DNA from: Desulfobulbus elongatus DSM 2908
GTDB lineage: Bacteria > Desulfobacterota > Desulfobulbia > Desulfobulbales > Desulfobulbaceae
Assembly: GCF_000621145.1 (NCBI RefSeq)
Contig: NZ_JHZB01000021.1
Location: 1 to 64,000 of the forward strand
Direction of reading: 5' to 3'
DNA length: 64,000 nt
A program made the position numbers and the translations under genes. The number at the start of each line of letters is the position of its first letter. Position 1 is the stretch's first letter. The notes beneath the pieces are model-generated. The model was not told where the DNA came from. It ran no database searches and was given only the letters and a program-made list of their open reading frames with translations. Below, piece by piece: positions 16,908-26,217 of this stretch.

Positions 16908-18683
16908 TCAACAGGGAGCGGGGGCGGTCAGGACTTCGTGCAGAGCCTGCTCCAGCTCGATCATGGTGTAGGGCTTGGCCAGCACGCCGGCAAATCCATG
17001 GGCCTGGTATGCCGCCATGACCGGGTCATGGGAATACCCGCTGGATACGAGCAGGCAGGCGTGGGCGTCCAGGGCGAGAATGTGGCGGGCGGCCTCCAGC
17101 CCCCCCATGCCGCAGGGGACCGTCAGATCCATGAGGACCGCCGCATAGGGCGCGTCCTCCGCCAGGGCCGCCGCATACAGGTGGACGGCCTCGCCGCCGT
17201 CGGCGCAGGTCCGCACCTCGTACCCCAGATGATCCAACATGGTCGCGGCCAGGTCGCGAATGATCGCCTCGTCGTCCATGACCAGAATGGCGCGCCGTTC
17301 CCTGGACCCGGCGGCCGGGCTTTCGGCGGGGCATTCGGGCGATGCGGCCGGCAGGGGCTTGTCGGTGGCCGGCAGCAGGATGGCGCAGACCGCGCCCCTG
17401 CCGGCGGTCGATTCGATGCCGATGTGGCCGCCGTGCCGGTTGACGATCGAGTAGGCCGCCGCCAGTCCCAGGCCGCTGCCGCTCTCCTTGGTGGTGAAGT
17501 AAGGGTCGAAAATGCGCTCCCGGATCGCCTCGGGAATGCCGACGCCCTCGTCGGCGATGACGATCCGCACGTAGTCGCCCGCGGGCAGGGCCAGGGTATT
17601 GGCGGCGGCCAGCCGCGCATTGTCCGCGCCGACCCGCAACGTCCCGCCCTCGGGCATCGCCTGGATCGCGTTGGCGATGACGTTGTTCAACACCTGGGCC
17701 ATCTGGCCGGCATCGGCCTCGATCAACCGCACCGCCTCGTCCACCCGGATCTCGGCCCGGACCGCCGTTCCCCGCAGCATCATGGTCACGGCCTCGTTGA
17801 CCAGGCGGCGGACGGTCATCACGCTTTTGACCGGCTCGCCGCCCTGGGCGAAGGTCAACAGTTGCCGGGTCAGCTCAGCCGCGCGCCGGGAGGCGTCCTC
17901 GGCGATCTCCAGGGGCGTGCGGGCCGCGTGCGCCGGTTCGAGCAGCAGGCGGGCATAGGAAAGGTTGCCCATGATCCCGGTGAGGATATTGTTGAAATCA
18001 TGGGCTATGCCTCCGGCCAGCACCCCGATGGATTCTAGTTTCTGCATCTTGACCAGCTCGTTGTGCAACAGTTCCCGTTCGGTGATGTCGGTGAAAATGA
18101 TCATGATCCGGTTGTTGATCAACTGGGTGTTGGCGATGACATGCCGGATCTGGCCGTTCTTGCAGGCCACCTTGACCTCGATGGGCCGGACGACCGTACC
18201 GCCGCTCCGCCTGAGACGTTCCATCTCGGTCCGCCAGAGAGAGGTCATCTCCTGCCGGTAGACGGGATCGGGATAGGCGAGCAGGAACCATTGGGCATCG
18301 GTGGGCATCTCGTCGAGGCTGTACCCGAATCGTTCGGAAAAGTTGATATTGATGTATTCGATGGTTTCGCCGTTGGTCAGGGCCACACCCACGGGCATGG
18401 CATCGAGGATGTCGAGGAGTTCCTGCCGGCTTTTCCGAAGGTGTTCCGTCGTTTCCCGGCAGGCGGCGATTTCCCGTTTCAACGCCCAGTAGAACAGGCA
18501 GGCGCTCACCATGACGAACAGCCAGTCCTTCAGGGTCTGCGCCGTGCCGTGGAGTACGGGCTCCTCGATCAGCGAGGCGACGATCCGGTCGGAGAAAAAG
18601 ATCCAGGGGATGGCAAGGGCCAGGTAGAGGGCGGCGCTGTGCAGCGGCCTCCGGGAGAGGTCTCGTGGGGCGGTGATTTCCAT
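16908..18683 (-). CDS. Hybrid PAS histidine kinase with C-terminal receiver
   Basis: The 591-residue protein has two membrane segments (about 15-33 and 50-68) with only a short loop between, so it probably senses an internal or membrane signal. A PAS domain (about 85-200) contains the VGVALTNGETIEYININFSERFGYS core. The dimerisation/phosphoacceptor motif GVLAGGIAHDFNNILTG has His228. The ATPase domain shows NVIANAIQAMPEGG (N box), DEGVGIP (G1) and GSGLGLA (G2). The receiver (about 465-585) has the DDE acidic pocket and phosphoacceptor Asp519 (VLMDLTVP). No output DNA-binding domain is present, so phosphate must pass to another protein, which is not in the window. Confidence 0.9.
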   Translation of the reverse strand: MEITAPRDLSRRPLHSAALYLALAIPWIFFSDRIVASLIEEPVLHGTAQTLKDWLFVMVSACLFYWALKREIAACRETTEHLRKSRQELLDILDAMPVGVALTNGETIEYININFSERFGYSLDEMPTDAQWFLLAYPDPVYRQEMTSLWRTEMERLRRSGGTVVRPIEVKVACKNGQIRHVIANTQLINNRIMIIFTDITERELLHNELVKMQKLESIGVLAGGIAHDFNNILTGIMGNLSYARLLLEPAHAARTPLEIAEDASRRAAELTRQLLTFAQGGEPVKSVMTVRRLVNEAVTMMLRGTAVRAEIRVDEAVRLIEADAGQMAQVLNNVIANAIQAMPEGGTLRVGADNARLAAANTLALPAGDYVRIVIADEGVGIPEAIRERIFDPYFTTKESGSGLGLAAAYSIVNRHGGHIGIESTAGRGAVCAILLPATDKPLPAASPECPAESPAAGSRERRAILVMDDEAIIRDLAATMLDHLGYEVRTCADGGEAVHLYAAALAEDAPYAAVLMDLTVPCGMGGLEAARHILALDAHACLLVSSGYSHDPVMAAYQAHGFAGVLAKPYTMIELEQALHEVLTAPAPC

Positions 18684-18861
18684 CTCTGTTCGCGATGTTC
18701 GCTACCAAGCAGGGAGAAAGCCGAAGAACGAAGCAGCTCTCCCGCAGGATACGCCGCACCGGTTTTTCATTGTAGCAAGGAACAGGGTCGGAAACAATCG
18801 CTTCCTGCCCGGGCCGGGAAAGATTCTCAACATTCCCTGTCCCGGCGCATCGTCCCACCGG

Positions 18862-19675
18862 TCAGGAGGCGGCGGAATCGTCGGTCACATGGAGGGCATC
18901 GAGCCGCAGGCGGTGGCGCTTGTCGAACAGGTGCCGCTCCACCCCGACAATGGCGGCCGACGCCCCAAAACCGGTGCCGGCGCAGATGAGAAACATGATG
19001 AGGATCTGATAGTTGACCGCCTCCATGGGGCCGGACCCGCCCAGGATCTGGCCGGTCATCATGCCGGGCAGGCTGACCAGGCCGGTGGTGGCCATGGAGT
19101 TGAGGATGGGCATCATGGCCGCCCGGATCGACTGCCGACGGATCTCCCGCACCGCCTCCGGCGCGGTCTGGCCGAGAAGCAGCCGCTGCTCGATCACGGA
19201 CCGCTGCTGCCAGACCGTCTCGGTCATCCGGTCCATGCCCAGAGCCACGCCGCTCATGGTGTTGCCGAGCAGCATGCCGAGCAGGGGAATCGCGTACTGA
19301 GGCTCGTACCACGGCCGGTTGCCGACGATCACCAGCAGGGCCAGCAGGGTGACGCTGAAGGAGGAGAGAAACATGGCGCCGGTGCCGATCAGCCAGCCGG
19401 AGGGGCCGCGGACCCGGCGATGCTGGCGAACGCCCGCCTCCCTGCCGGCCGCGGCCAGCATGACCAGGGAGATCGCGCCGACATAGGCGGGATGGGCGTG
19501 GGCAAAGAGCAGGCAGGACATGGCCGATGAGCAGCAACTGGACCGTGACTCGGATCGAGGCGATAAGCAGTTGCCGGCCGAGCCCCAGGCGCAGCCGCCA
19601 GGAGAGCCCGCCCAGCAGCAGCACCAGCGCGGCGGCAATGGCCAGATCGATCGGGGAAAGCGGTTTAACGCCCAT
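18862..19675 (-). pseudogene. fetB: FetB-like ABC permease (UPF0014), frameshifted
   Basis: The N-terminal part, from ATG 19675, reads MGVKPLSPIDLAIAAALVLL and continues to LLLIGHVL. The rest (HAHPAYVGAISLVMLAAAGREA, then LLGMLLGNTMSGVALGMDRM, AAMMPILNSMATTGLVSLPGMM and GGSGPMEAVNYQILIMF) lies in another frame. The shift falls near 19505-19520, where one extra base among CCTGCCTGCTC would explain it; without it the gene would encode about 270 residues, the family length. FetB with FetA forms an ABC exporter (iron stress in E. coli). The downstream frame is otherwise clean, so a recent lesion or a base-calling error are both possible. The start overlaps the fetA stop by 11 bases. Confidence 0.8.
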
Positions 19676-20291
19676 GCGCGGCCCCTTCTGCCTCGGAAAG
19701 GCGACCGTTAGCCGCCATCAGCAGATGCCGCCGGCAGACCCGCACCAGTTGCGCCGGATCGTGGCTGACCCAGAGCAGGGGCGCCTGGCGGGTTCTGCCG
19801 TAGTTGAGCAGCAGTTCCTCGATGCGGGCGGTCGCCTCCTGGTCGAGGTTGGCGGTCGGCTCGTCGAGGAGCAGGCATTGGGGCTTGTTGTGCAGCAGGC
19901 GCACGATGGCCAGCCGCTGCCGCTCGCCGGTCGACAGCCGGCCGATTTCCCAGTCCCGCACCGAGCGATCGAAGCCGGCGGCCGCCAGCACGCGGTCGTC
20001 GACGGCGTCGAAATCGACGAAATGGTCGCCGACCAAGTCGAACCACCAGCCGCTGTCCGCCGGCAGCAGGCCGACGGTCCGCCGCCACAGGGGTGCGGGC
20101 ACCGCGTCGGCGTCGATTTCGCCCAGCCGCAGGCTGCCGGTACGGGGATCGAGGTCGGCGATGGCCCGCAGCAGCAGGCTCTTGCCCGCCCCGGAGGCCC
20201 CGTGCAGGCCGACGCATTCGCCCCCTCCGACCCGAAAGGAGTAGGGACCGCGGTTGCGGAACCGGAGGTCGCGCACCTCAAGATCGGGCAT
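19665..20291 (-). CDS. fetA: ABC transporter ATP-binding protein (FetA-like)
   Basis: The 208-residue protein has Walker A GASGAGKSLLLRAIADLD near residues 31-48, the ABC signature LSTGERQRLAIVRLL near 119, Walker B CLLLDEPTANLD, and the H-loop LWVSHDPAQLVRV near 174. It is short, as the ATPase of UPF0014-type exporters usually is. It energises the FetB permease, whose gene follows with an 11-base overlap. The stop of the upstream glycosyltransferase overlaps its own start by 14 bases, so the three are probably one transcript. If FetB is truly broken, the ATPase would lack its partner. Confidence 0.85.
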   Translation of the reverse strand: MPDLEVRDLRFRNRGPYSFRVGGGECVGLHGASGAGKSLLLRAIADLDPRTGSLRLGEIDADAVPAPLWRRTVGLLPADSGWWFDLVGDHFVDFDAVDDRVLAAAGFDRSVRDWEIGRLSTGERQRLAIVRLLHNKPQCLLLDEPTANLDQEATARIEELLLNYGRTRQAPLLWVSHDPAQLVRVCRRHLLMAANGRLSEAEGAAHGR

Positions 20292-21381
20292 GGACGGCCT
20301 CCCCGGTCATCAGGCTGGCCAGCCAGGAGGCGGCCTTGTCGGCTCCGTTGCAGATGGGGGCTGCGGACCGTCGGCCAATGGGGAACGGCGGCAGGGCCGC
20401 GAGCCAGCCGCCGGTGCGCCACGCATCCGGCTCGATCCGCCACGAGGGCAGATGGCGGGCGACAAAAGCGGCCAGGGTCGCCGATTCCCGGAAGTCGGGC
20501 CGGGGCACATAGGCAAACGGGGTGCCGGCCTGATAGGCCTCGGCCACGGTCGAATAGCCCAGCTTGCCCACCACCAGGTCGGCGGCGGCGACCAGGTCGG
20601 GATGATACCAGCCGCTGTCCCGGCCCACGAAGCGCAGGTTGGCGGTGAATTCGTTTTCCCGGCTCCGGCCGGGGAGGACGAACACCAGGTCCGGTCGTTG
20701 CAGCAGCAGCTCCAGCGGCATGGCCCCGCCGTCGCAGCCGCCCATGGTCAGCAGCACCAGATGCTGGCCGCGCTCCAGGAACAGCCGCTGCCGCAGCCGT
20801 TCCGGTTGCCGCAGCGGCCGGGCCACGGGATCGACCGTCAGCGCATCGGCCGCGGGCACGCAGACCGGCCGGGTCTGGATGCGGTAGTCGGCTTGGCCGA
20901 ACAGCGCGGCGAAGTCCTCGATATGGGGCCGAAGCTGCGGCCAGCGTTCCGCATACCCCTCGTAAATCCAATCCCAGGTGAAATTCTCGACCAGCACCGA
21001 GGGGATGCCCAGTTGCCGGGCAGCAGCGATGCCCAGGGGCGCGATGTCGCAGAGCACCAGCCGGCAGCCGGCCAGGAGATCGGCAAGCCGGGCCGTCTGC
21101 GCATCCGCCCGGCGCCGGAAATCGTCCAGGGCCTGTACGGTCGCCGCCACGTCCTCGGCCAGGGCGCTCTGCTGGATCAGGCCGACGTCCACGGCCTGGG
21201 CATGGAATTCGATCGGCATAGCCAGGGACTCGGTAAACAGCCAGGAAGGTGCGGTGGTGACCAGGGTCAGAGCCGCATCCAGCCGCCGTTCCAGGGCCTG
21301 GAGGATCGCGGTCGTCCGGGTGGCGTGCCCGAAGCCATGGCCGCTGACGCAGCAGCCGATGCGGAGCGGTGCAATGTCCAT
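20278..21381 (-). CDS. Glycosyltransferase-like protein (GT-B fold)
   Basis: The 367-residue protein begins with RIGCCVSGHGFGHATRTTAIL, the N-terminal signature shared by a family related to the N-terminal half of L-arabinokinase and to MurG-like transferases. Near residues 135-150 is PSVLVENFTWDWIYEG, and near 285-305 comes AADLVVGKLGYSTVAEAYQAGTPFAYVPRP, the UDP-sugar-side motif of GT-B enzymes. No membrane segment is seen. The donor and acceptor are unknown. The gene overlaps fetA by 14 bases and starts 25 bases after the stop of the histidine kinase gene on the same strand. Confidence 0.75.
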   Translation of the reverse strand: MDIAPLRIGCCVSGHGFGHATRTTAILQALERRLDAALTLVTTAPSWLFTESLAMPIEFHAQAVDVGLIQQSALAEDVAATVQALDDFRRRADAQTARLADLLAGCRLVLCDIAPLGIAAARQLGIPSVLVENFTWDWIYEGYAERWPQLRPHIEDFAALFGQADYRIQTRPVCVPAADALTVDPVARPLRQPERLRQRLFLERGQHLVLLTMGGCDGGAMPLELLLQRPDLVFVLPGRSRENEFTANLRFVGRDSGWYHPDLVAAADLVVGKLGYSTVAEAYQAGTPFAYVPRPDFRESATLAAFVARHLPSWRIEPDAWRTGGWLAALPPFPIGRRSAAPICNGADKAASWLASLMTGEAVHARS

Positions 21382-21406
21382 CGTTCTTCTTCCCGGTCGG
21401 CGCCCT

Positions 21407-23032
21407 TTAGGCGTCCAGCGGCAGGATGACGCGGAAGGTGCTGCCCTCGCCCGGCCGGCTGTTCACCTCGATGGCGCCCTGGTGCTTGTCGACGATGTTC
21501 TTGGCGATGGCCAGGCCCAGGCCGGTCCCTCGGTTTTTATCGGTGTAGAAGGGGGTGAAGATCTGTTCGAGTTTCTCCTCGGGAATGCCCAGGCCGGTAT
21601 CGGTCACTTCGAGCATCACCGCCTTGTCCGCCGGCAGGGCGGTGGTTCCCAGGAAGAGGTCGCCGCCTTCGGGCATGGCCTGGATGGCATTGAACACCAT
21701 GTTGAGGAGCACCTGGTACATCTGTTCGGCATCGAAGAGGATATCGGGCAGATCCTCGGCCATGCGCGTGTGCACCCGCACGCCTTTCTGCTGGAATTCG
21801 GCTTCCATGAACGACAGCAGCCGCTCGACCACGGCGTTGAGGGACCCGGAGGATTTGTACAGGTCCCTGGGGCGGGCGAAATCGAGGAACTGCCGGACAA
21901 TGCCGTCCAGCCGCGAGGTCTCCTGGACGATGATCTCAGCCAGTTTCTCGTTGCCCGGCGCCACCTTGCCGATCCGGTTGCCGAGGATCTCGGCGGTCGA
22001 ACGGACGATGCCCAGCGGATTCTTGATCTCGTGGGAGACGGCGGCCACCATCTTGCCCAGAGTGGCGAGGCGCTGGGCCTCCCCCAACTGCTCTTCCAGG
22101 CGCAGCCGTTCCTCGGCCCGCTCGGCCATGATCCGGTTGGCCCGCACCACGATCAGGCTGAGGATGGTGAACAGCACGGACATGATCAGCAGCGACAGCA
22201 CGATCACCCGGCCCTGGAGCATGATGATGGCTTCCAGGTCCTCGGACAGGTCCTGGACGACCTCGATCACCCCCATGATCTCGCCGGTGCGTTCGCCCAG
22301 CTTGTTTTCCTGGCGGAAGGGCACATAGGTCTTCAGGGTGCAGAACACCTCGGAGGTGCCGGGCAGCAGGCTCAGCAGGCTGCCGCCGGTGATCAGCACC
22401 GAATTGCTTTCGCCCTTGGCCGCCTTCTGGTACTCCAGCCCCCCCATGTCGCTCTTGCCCATCAGCTCGGTGATGGTGGAATAGGCGATCTTGTTCTGCA
22501 GGGGCTCGTAAATGGTGACCGATTCGATCCGCATGCCGCGGGTGATGTTGGTGACGATCTGGTCCAGCCGCTCGAACTGTACCTGCTCGGAGAGGGCGAT
22601 CTTGCCGTAGCGCACCACGGTGGGCAGCACGAACTGCAGGAACACCTGACGGTTGACATGGTCGGCGAACAGCCGGGAATAGGCCTCGCTGCGCTGGAGC
22701 AACACGCTCTTGGCGTTGGCGGCGATCATCCAGGACAACAGGAAGGAGGCGATCAGGATGAGCACCAGCGAGGCGAAGGCGAAGTACTTGACCAACTCGA
22801 ACGGCAGCAGCGTGCTGCCGCGGTCGCGGGAGCGGATCCGGCGCCACCTCCGGAGCACGGCCGGGGACAGCAGTCGCAGGCGCAGCCCTTTCAGCCAGGG
22901 CAGGCGGAAGAGCCGCCGCCAGTGCGACAGATCCGGCAATGGGGGCAACTTGGGCAAGGCTGGCCATTTCGGCAGTTTCGGCAGCCGGAACCGCTTGCCC
23001 TTGGGGGCCTGGACGCGCCTACGGACGTGCAT
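21407..23032 (-). CDS. Membrane sensor histidine kinase
   Basis: The 541-residue kinase begins with a basic cytoplasmic leader containing LPKLPKWPALPKLPPLPDL (residues 17-35), then TM1 (about 80-105), a periplasmic sensor (about 106-270), TM2 (about 275-298), a coiled linker, and HisKA with His334 (MVAAVSHEIKNPLG). The ATPase domain has NMVFNAIQAMPEGG (N box), DTGLGIPEEKLEQIF (G1/F) and GTGLGLAIAKN (G2). It lacks a receiver, and no response regulator gene adjoins it. ATG 23032 has GGAG four bases ahead and overlaps the radical SAM gene by 14 bases. The kinase subfamily resembles AtoS/ZraS-like NtrB kinases, so a sigma-54 activator partner is likely elsewhere. Confidence 0.9.
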   Translation of the reverse strand: MHVRRRVQAPKGKRFRLPKLPKWPALPKLPPLPDLSHWRRLFRLPWLKGLRLRLLSPAVLRRWRRIRSRDRGSTLLPFELVKYFAFASLVLILIASFLLSWMIAANAKSVLLQRSEAYSRLFADHVNRQVFLQFVLPTVVRYGKIALSEQVQFERLDQIVTNITRGMRIESVTIYEPLQNKIAYSTITELMGKSDMGGLEYQKAAKGESNSVLITGGSLLSLLPGTSEVFCTLKTYVPFRQENKLGERTGEIMGVIEVVQDLSEDLEAIIMLQGRVIVLSLLIMSVLFTILSLIVVRANRIMAERAEERLRLEEQLGEAQRLATLGKMVAAVSHEIKNPLGIVRSTAEILGNRIGKVAPGNEKLAEIIVQETSRLDGIVRQFLDFARPRDLYKSSGSLNAVVERLLSFMEAEFQQKGVRVHTRMAEDLPDILFDAEQMYQVLLNMVFNAIQAMPEGGDLFLGTTALPADKAVMLEVTDTGLGIPEEKLEQIFTPFYTDKNRGTGLGLAIAKNIVDKHQGAIEVNSRPGEGSTFRVILPLDA

Positions 23033-24770
23033 GGCACACTCCGCAGCGGCGGCAGATCGCCGGTTCGCACGGGCCGGTCGTTCGTCCGCGCAGGGCCCGT
23101 TGATATTCCTCCCAAAGATAGCCGGGCCGGATGCCCTGATCGACCACCTCCCAGCACAGCAACTCGTCCCGGCCGCGGGGCCGGACCGCGAACTGCCGGG
23201 GATCGAGGCGGGCCTGTTTGCAGGCCTGCTTGAAACTCCGGCCGGAGCCGACGGCGAGCAGAACCGGGCCGATCCGCCGGTCGGCACGGGCGTAGACCGC
23301 CTGCTGCAGAGCCTGCTCGGGATGGTCGACTTTGAGGCGAAGATTGGCTTTGGTGCTCAGCATCCGGCGAAGATACCTGATTTTTTCCTGCAACGCCAGC
23401 AGGGCCTGCGCGGTGTCGGCCGTACCCGCCTCGACCGCCGCCAGACCGCCGAAGGAACAGTACTGAAACGGCGTCCACGGTTTGGGCACGAAACAGTTGA
23501 TCGACAGGGTCAGGGTCGACACCCGGCCCCGGCCCCGGCCGATCGGCAGGATGCGGGCCTGGAGCCGCTCGACCAGCCGGATCAGTTCGTCCAGGTCGGC
23601 GCGGGTCTCGGTGGGCAGACCGATCATCACGTAGAGCTTGAGGTGAAAGATGCCGGCACCCACGAGGCGCTCGGCCGCGGCCAGAAGATCGTCCTCGTCC
23701 AGGCCCTTGTTGATGAGAAGACGGAGCCGCTCCGAGGCCCCGTCCGCAGCGATGGCCACGCTCTTCAGATTCGAGGCGGCGAGCAGGTCCAGGGTCTGGT
23801 CGGAGATGCGGTCCGCCCGCAGCGACGAGAAGGACAGGGAACAGCCGTGCTCCTGCAGATACGCCGCGATTCGGTCGACGGTCTCGCCGCTGGCCATCTC
23901 CATGCCCAACAGGCCGATGCGGTCGACGGCCGGCGGTCGTTCCGCCAGCCCGCCGAGGATGGCATCGGCCGTCCAGAGCCGGGGCGGCCGGTAGATGAAG
24001 CCGGCGGCGCAGAACCGGCAGCCCCGGCTGCAACCGCGGCCCAGTTCGACCATGTACATGCCCAGCTCGGCCTCGGGCGACAGCAGGGTGGAATGGCCGG
24101 CCCGTTCCATCTCCGGGGCAACGACCTTGGCCACCCGCGCCGGCAGTTCCGCCGGCGCCTCGATCGCCGCGACCGTGCCGTCGTCCTTCCACGTGAATCG
24201 ATAGAAGGCCGGAACATAGCAACCGGGCAGGCTGGCGCCGATCCGCAGCAGCAGGCGGTCGCGGGGCGTGCCGGCATAGTCGCCCAGGGCCTGCATGAGC
24301 GGCGCCAGGATTGGCTCGGCCTCGCCGATCACCATCAGATCGGCGAAGGACGCCAGGGGCTCGGGATTGAGAAAGACGCCGACCCCGCCCAGCACCACCA
24401 GGGGATTGCCGGGCCCCACGGTCCTGGCTCGGTCGGCCGCATAGGGCGGCAGTCCGCCCGCGGCCAGCATCGCGGCCAGGCGGGGATAGTCGTGCTCGAA
24501 GCTGATCGAGGCGAAAACCAGGGGAAAATCGTGCAGCGGCCGGGAGGATTCCAGCGAGCGCAGGGGCTGGCCGGCGTCGGGATAGACGAACCGCTCGCAC
24601 ACCACGTTCTCGTCGCGGTTGAGCAGGCTGTACACCAGTTGCAAGCCGAGGTTGGAAACCGCCACCGGATAGGTGTTCGGATAGAGCAGCGCCACCGGGA
24701 TCCGGTCCTTCCATTTCTTGCGGACCGTGCCGGTTTCGGCGGCGAGGTGGGACGGCGAGGTGGCGGTCAT
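23019..24770 (-). CDS. B12-binding-domain-type radical SAM protein
   Basis: The protein has 583 residues from ATG 24770 (587 from an in-frame TTG at 24782). The first third resembles a cobalamin-binding domain (VALLYPNTYPVAVSNLGLQ, GGVGVFLNPEPLASFADLMVIGEAE). The radical SAM motif is VELGRGCSRGCRFCAAGF (Cys-x3-Cys-x2-Cys) near residue 240. The C-terminus has a Cys-rich ICRRCGVCH, typical of this family. The reaction is unknown; relatives modify or process unidentified targets. The gene directly precedes, and overlaps by 14 bases, the sensor kinase, which hints at a functional link. Confidence 0.8.
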   Translation of the reverse strand: MTATSPSHLAAETGTVRKKWKDRIPVALLYPNTYPVAVSNLGLQLVYSLLNRDENVVCERFVYPDAGQPLRSLESSRPLHDFPLVFASISFEHDYPRLAAMLAAGGLPPYAADRARTVGPGNPLVVLGGVGVFLNPEPLASFADLMVIGEAEPILAPLMQALGDYAGTPRDRLLLRIGASLPGCYVPAFYRFTWKDDGTVAAIEAPAELPARVAKVVAPEMERAGHSTLLSPEAELGMYMVELGRGCSRGCRFCAAGFIYRPPRLWTADAILGGLAERPPAVDRIGLLGMEMASGETVDRIAAYLQEHGCSLSFSSLRADRISDQTLDLLAASNLKSVAIAADGASERLRLLINKGLDEDDLLAAAERLVGAGIFHLKLYVMIGLPTETRADLDELIRLVERLQARILPIGRGRGRVSTLTLSINCFVPKPWTPFQYCSFGGLAAVEAGTADTAQALLALQEKIRYLRRMLSTKANLRLKVDHPEQALQQAVYARADRRIGPVLLAVGSGRSFKQACKQARLDPRQFAVRPRGRDELLCWEVVDQGIRPGYLWEEYQRALRGRTTGPCEPAICRRCGVCHARP

Positions 24771-24823
24771 GGGTCGGTGCAACGGAGGTAAGAAGACATG
24801 CCCATCACCCGGTCATGGCCGGC

Positions 24824-24865
24824 CAAAGACAAAACGGGGGGAACATCCCCAGGACATTCCCCCGT
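24824..24865 (-). terminator. Intrinsic terminator after ftsZ
   Basis: On the minus strand an ACGGGGG arm (24859-24865) pairs with CCCCCGT (24834-24840), with two further pairs across a one-base bulge, and is followed at once by TTTTGTCTTT (24824-24833). It lies about 50 bases past the ftsZ stop and before the radical SAM gene, so it marks the end of the dcw transcript. Confidence 0.85.
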
Positions 24866-24916
24866 CGCGAACCATGGCGGCGCCGGCGGCCGTTCACCGG
24901 CCCGCCTCCGGTCTCT

Positions 24917-26131
24917 TCAGTTGGCTTTCTTGCGGAGATAGGCCGGCTCGTCGTACTCGTTGTTGATATCGTGATCGTCGAAAATCGGTTTGGGCATGCG
25001 CGGCAGGCCCTTGGGCAGCAGATTGGGCTTGGCGATGCTGACCGGGCTGGTCTCCGAAACAGCGGGGTCCTCGTCGAAGACCCGCGGCAGGCGCGACCGG
25101 CTGGACGCCGCCGGCACCGACTGCGTCTGGTGGGGCCGTTTGACCTCGATCTGCGACATCTCGGGTTCCTCGATGCTGGAGATGCCGGTGGCGATCACCG
25201 TGACCCGCAGCTCGTCGCCCAGCGACTCGTCGAACAGGGCGCCGATGATGATGTTGGCGTCGTCGTGGGCCTTTTCCTGGATCAGGGCCGAGGCCTCCAT
25301 GAACTCGTTCATGGTCAGGGTCTCCTTGGCCGCCGAGATGTTGATCAGGATGCCGCGGGCGCCGTCGATGCCCACGTCTTCGAGCAGCTGGTTGTCGATA
25401 GCGCGCTTGGCCGCCTCGGTGGCTCGGTTGTCGCCCACCGCCGAACCGGTGCCCATGATCGCCGGCCCGACCTCCTTCATGACCGTCTTGAGGTCGGCGA
25501 AGTCGACGTTGATGTGCCCCGGCAGGTTGATCAGGTCGGTGATGCCCTTGACCGCCTGCAAGAGAACCTGGTCCACCATCTGCATCATATCCACCAGGGT
25601 GGAGTTCTTGTTCATCAGGCTCAACAGCCGGTCGTTGGGCACGGTGATGATGGTGTCGGAGAACTCCTTCAGCTTCTCCCAGCCGGACTCGGCGTTACGC
25701 ATCCGCTTTTTCGCCTCGAAATAAAACGGCTTGGTGACGACGGAAACCGTGAGCGCCCCGGCCTCCTTGCTCAGTTTGGCGATCACCGGCGCCGCACCGG
25801 TGCCGGTGCCGCCGCCCAGACCGGCGGTGATGAAGACCATGTCCGCCCCCTTGAGCACGGCCTGGAGGTCGTCGTAACTCTCCTGGGCGGCCTCGCGGCC
25901 CATCTCCGGGTCGGCGCCCGCCCCCATGCCCTTGGTGATCCCCGGCCCCAACTGCAGCCGGATGTCGGCGCGGGACTTCTCAAGGGCCTGCATATCCGTA
26001 TTGGCCGCGATGAACTGCACGCCCGCCAACCGGCTCTCGACCATGGTGTTGATGGCGTTGCCGCCACCACCACCGACCCCGATCACCTTGATTACCGCTA
26101 CAGTTTCCTCTTCGGCCATCCTGAAAGCCAT
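24917..26131 (-). CDS. ftsZ: Cell division protein FtsZ
   Basis: The 404-residue tubulin homologue forms the Z ring at mid-cell. The GTP site is complete: [16 protein letters not shown] (near 15), [10 protein letters not shown], the [15 protein letters not shown] tubulin signature (near 105), and [11 protein letters not shown]. The variable linker is Ser/Pro-rich (about 320-390), and the last residues, [11 protein letters not shown], match the conserved C-terminal peptide that binds FtsA and other partners. The start at 26131 gives [23 protein letters not shown] 26119 is an alternative. It is 86 bases after ftsA and is followed by a strong terminator. Confidence 0.98.
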   Translation of the reverse strand: MAFRMAEEETVAVIKVIGVGGGGGNAINTMVESRLAGVQFIAANTDMQALEKSRADIRLQLGPGITKGMGAGADPEMGREAAQESYDDLQAVLKGADMVFITAGLGGGTGTGAAPVIAKLSKEAGALTVSVVTKPFYFEAKKRMRNAESGWEKLKEFSDTIITVPNDRLLSLMNKNSTLVDMMQMVDQVLLQAVKGITDLINLPGHINVDFADLKTVMKEVGPAIMGTGSAVGDNRATEAAKRAIDNQLLEDVGIDGARGILINISAAKETLTMNEFMEASALIQEKAHDDANIIIGALFDESLGDELRVTVIATGISSIEEPEMSQIEVKRPHQTQSVPAASSRSRLPRVFDEDPAVSETSPVSIAKPNLLPKGLPRMPKPIFDDHDINNEYDEPAYLRKKAN

Positions 26132-26217
26132 GATTCTCTCCCAAGAAAAATTTCCGATAAAATTCCCCTAAATATACCACCGAGCCTTGGCGATACCAAA
26201 GGGAAAAATCCGTCTGA

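Noticed and set aside
18862-19675. Programmed frameshifting in fetB
   Set aside because: No slippery sequence with a pseudoknot or stop-codon context was visible and the family is not known to use recoding, so a mutation or error is the simpler reading.
24798-24941. Small plus-strand ORF with an apparent GGAGG before an ATG
   Set aside because: It runs across the ftsZ terminator and into the ftsZ 3' end on the opposite strand and shows no protein-like features.
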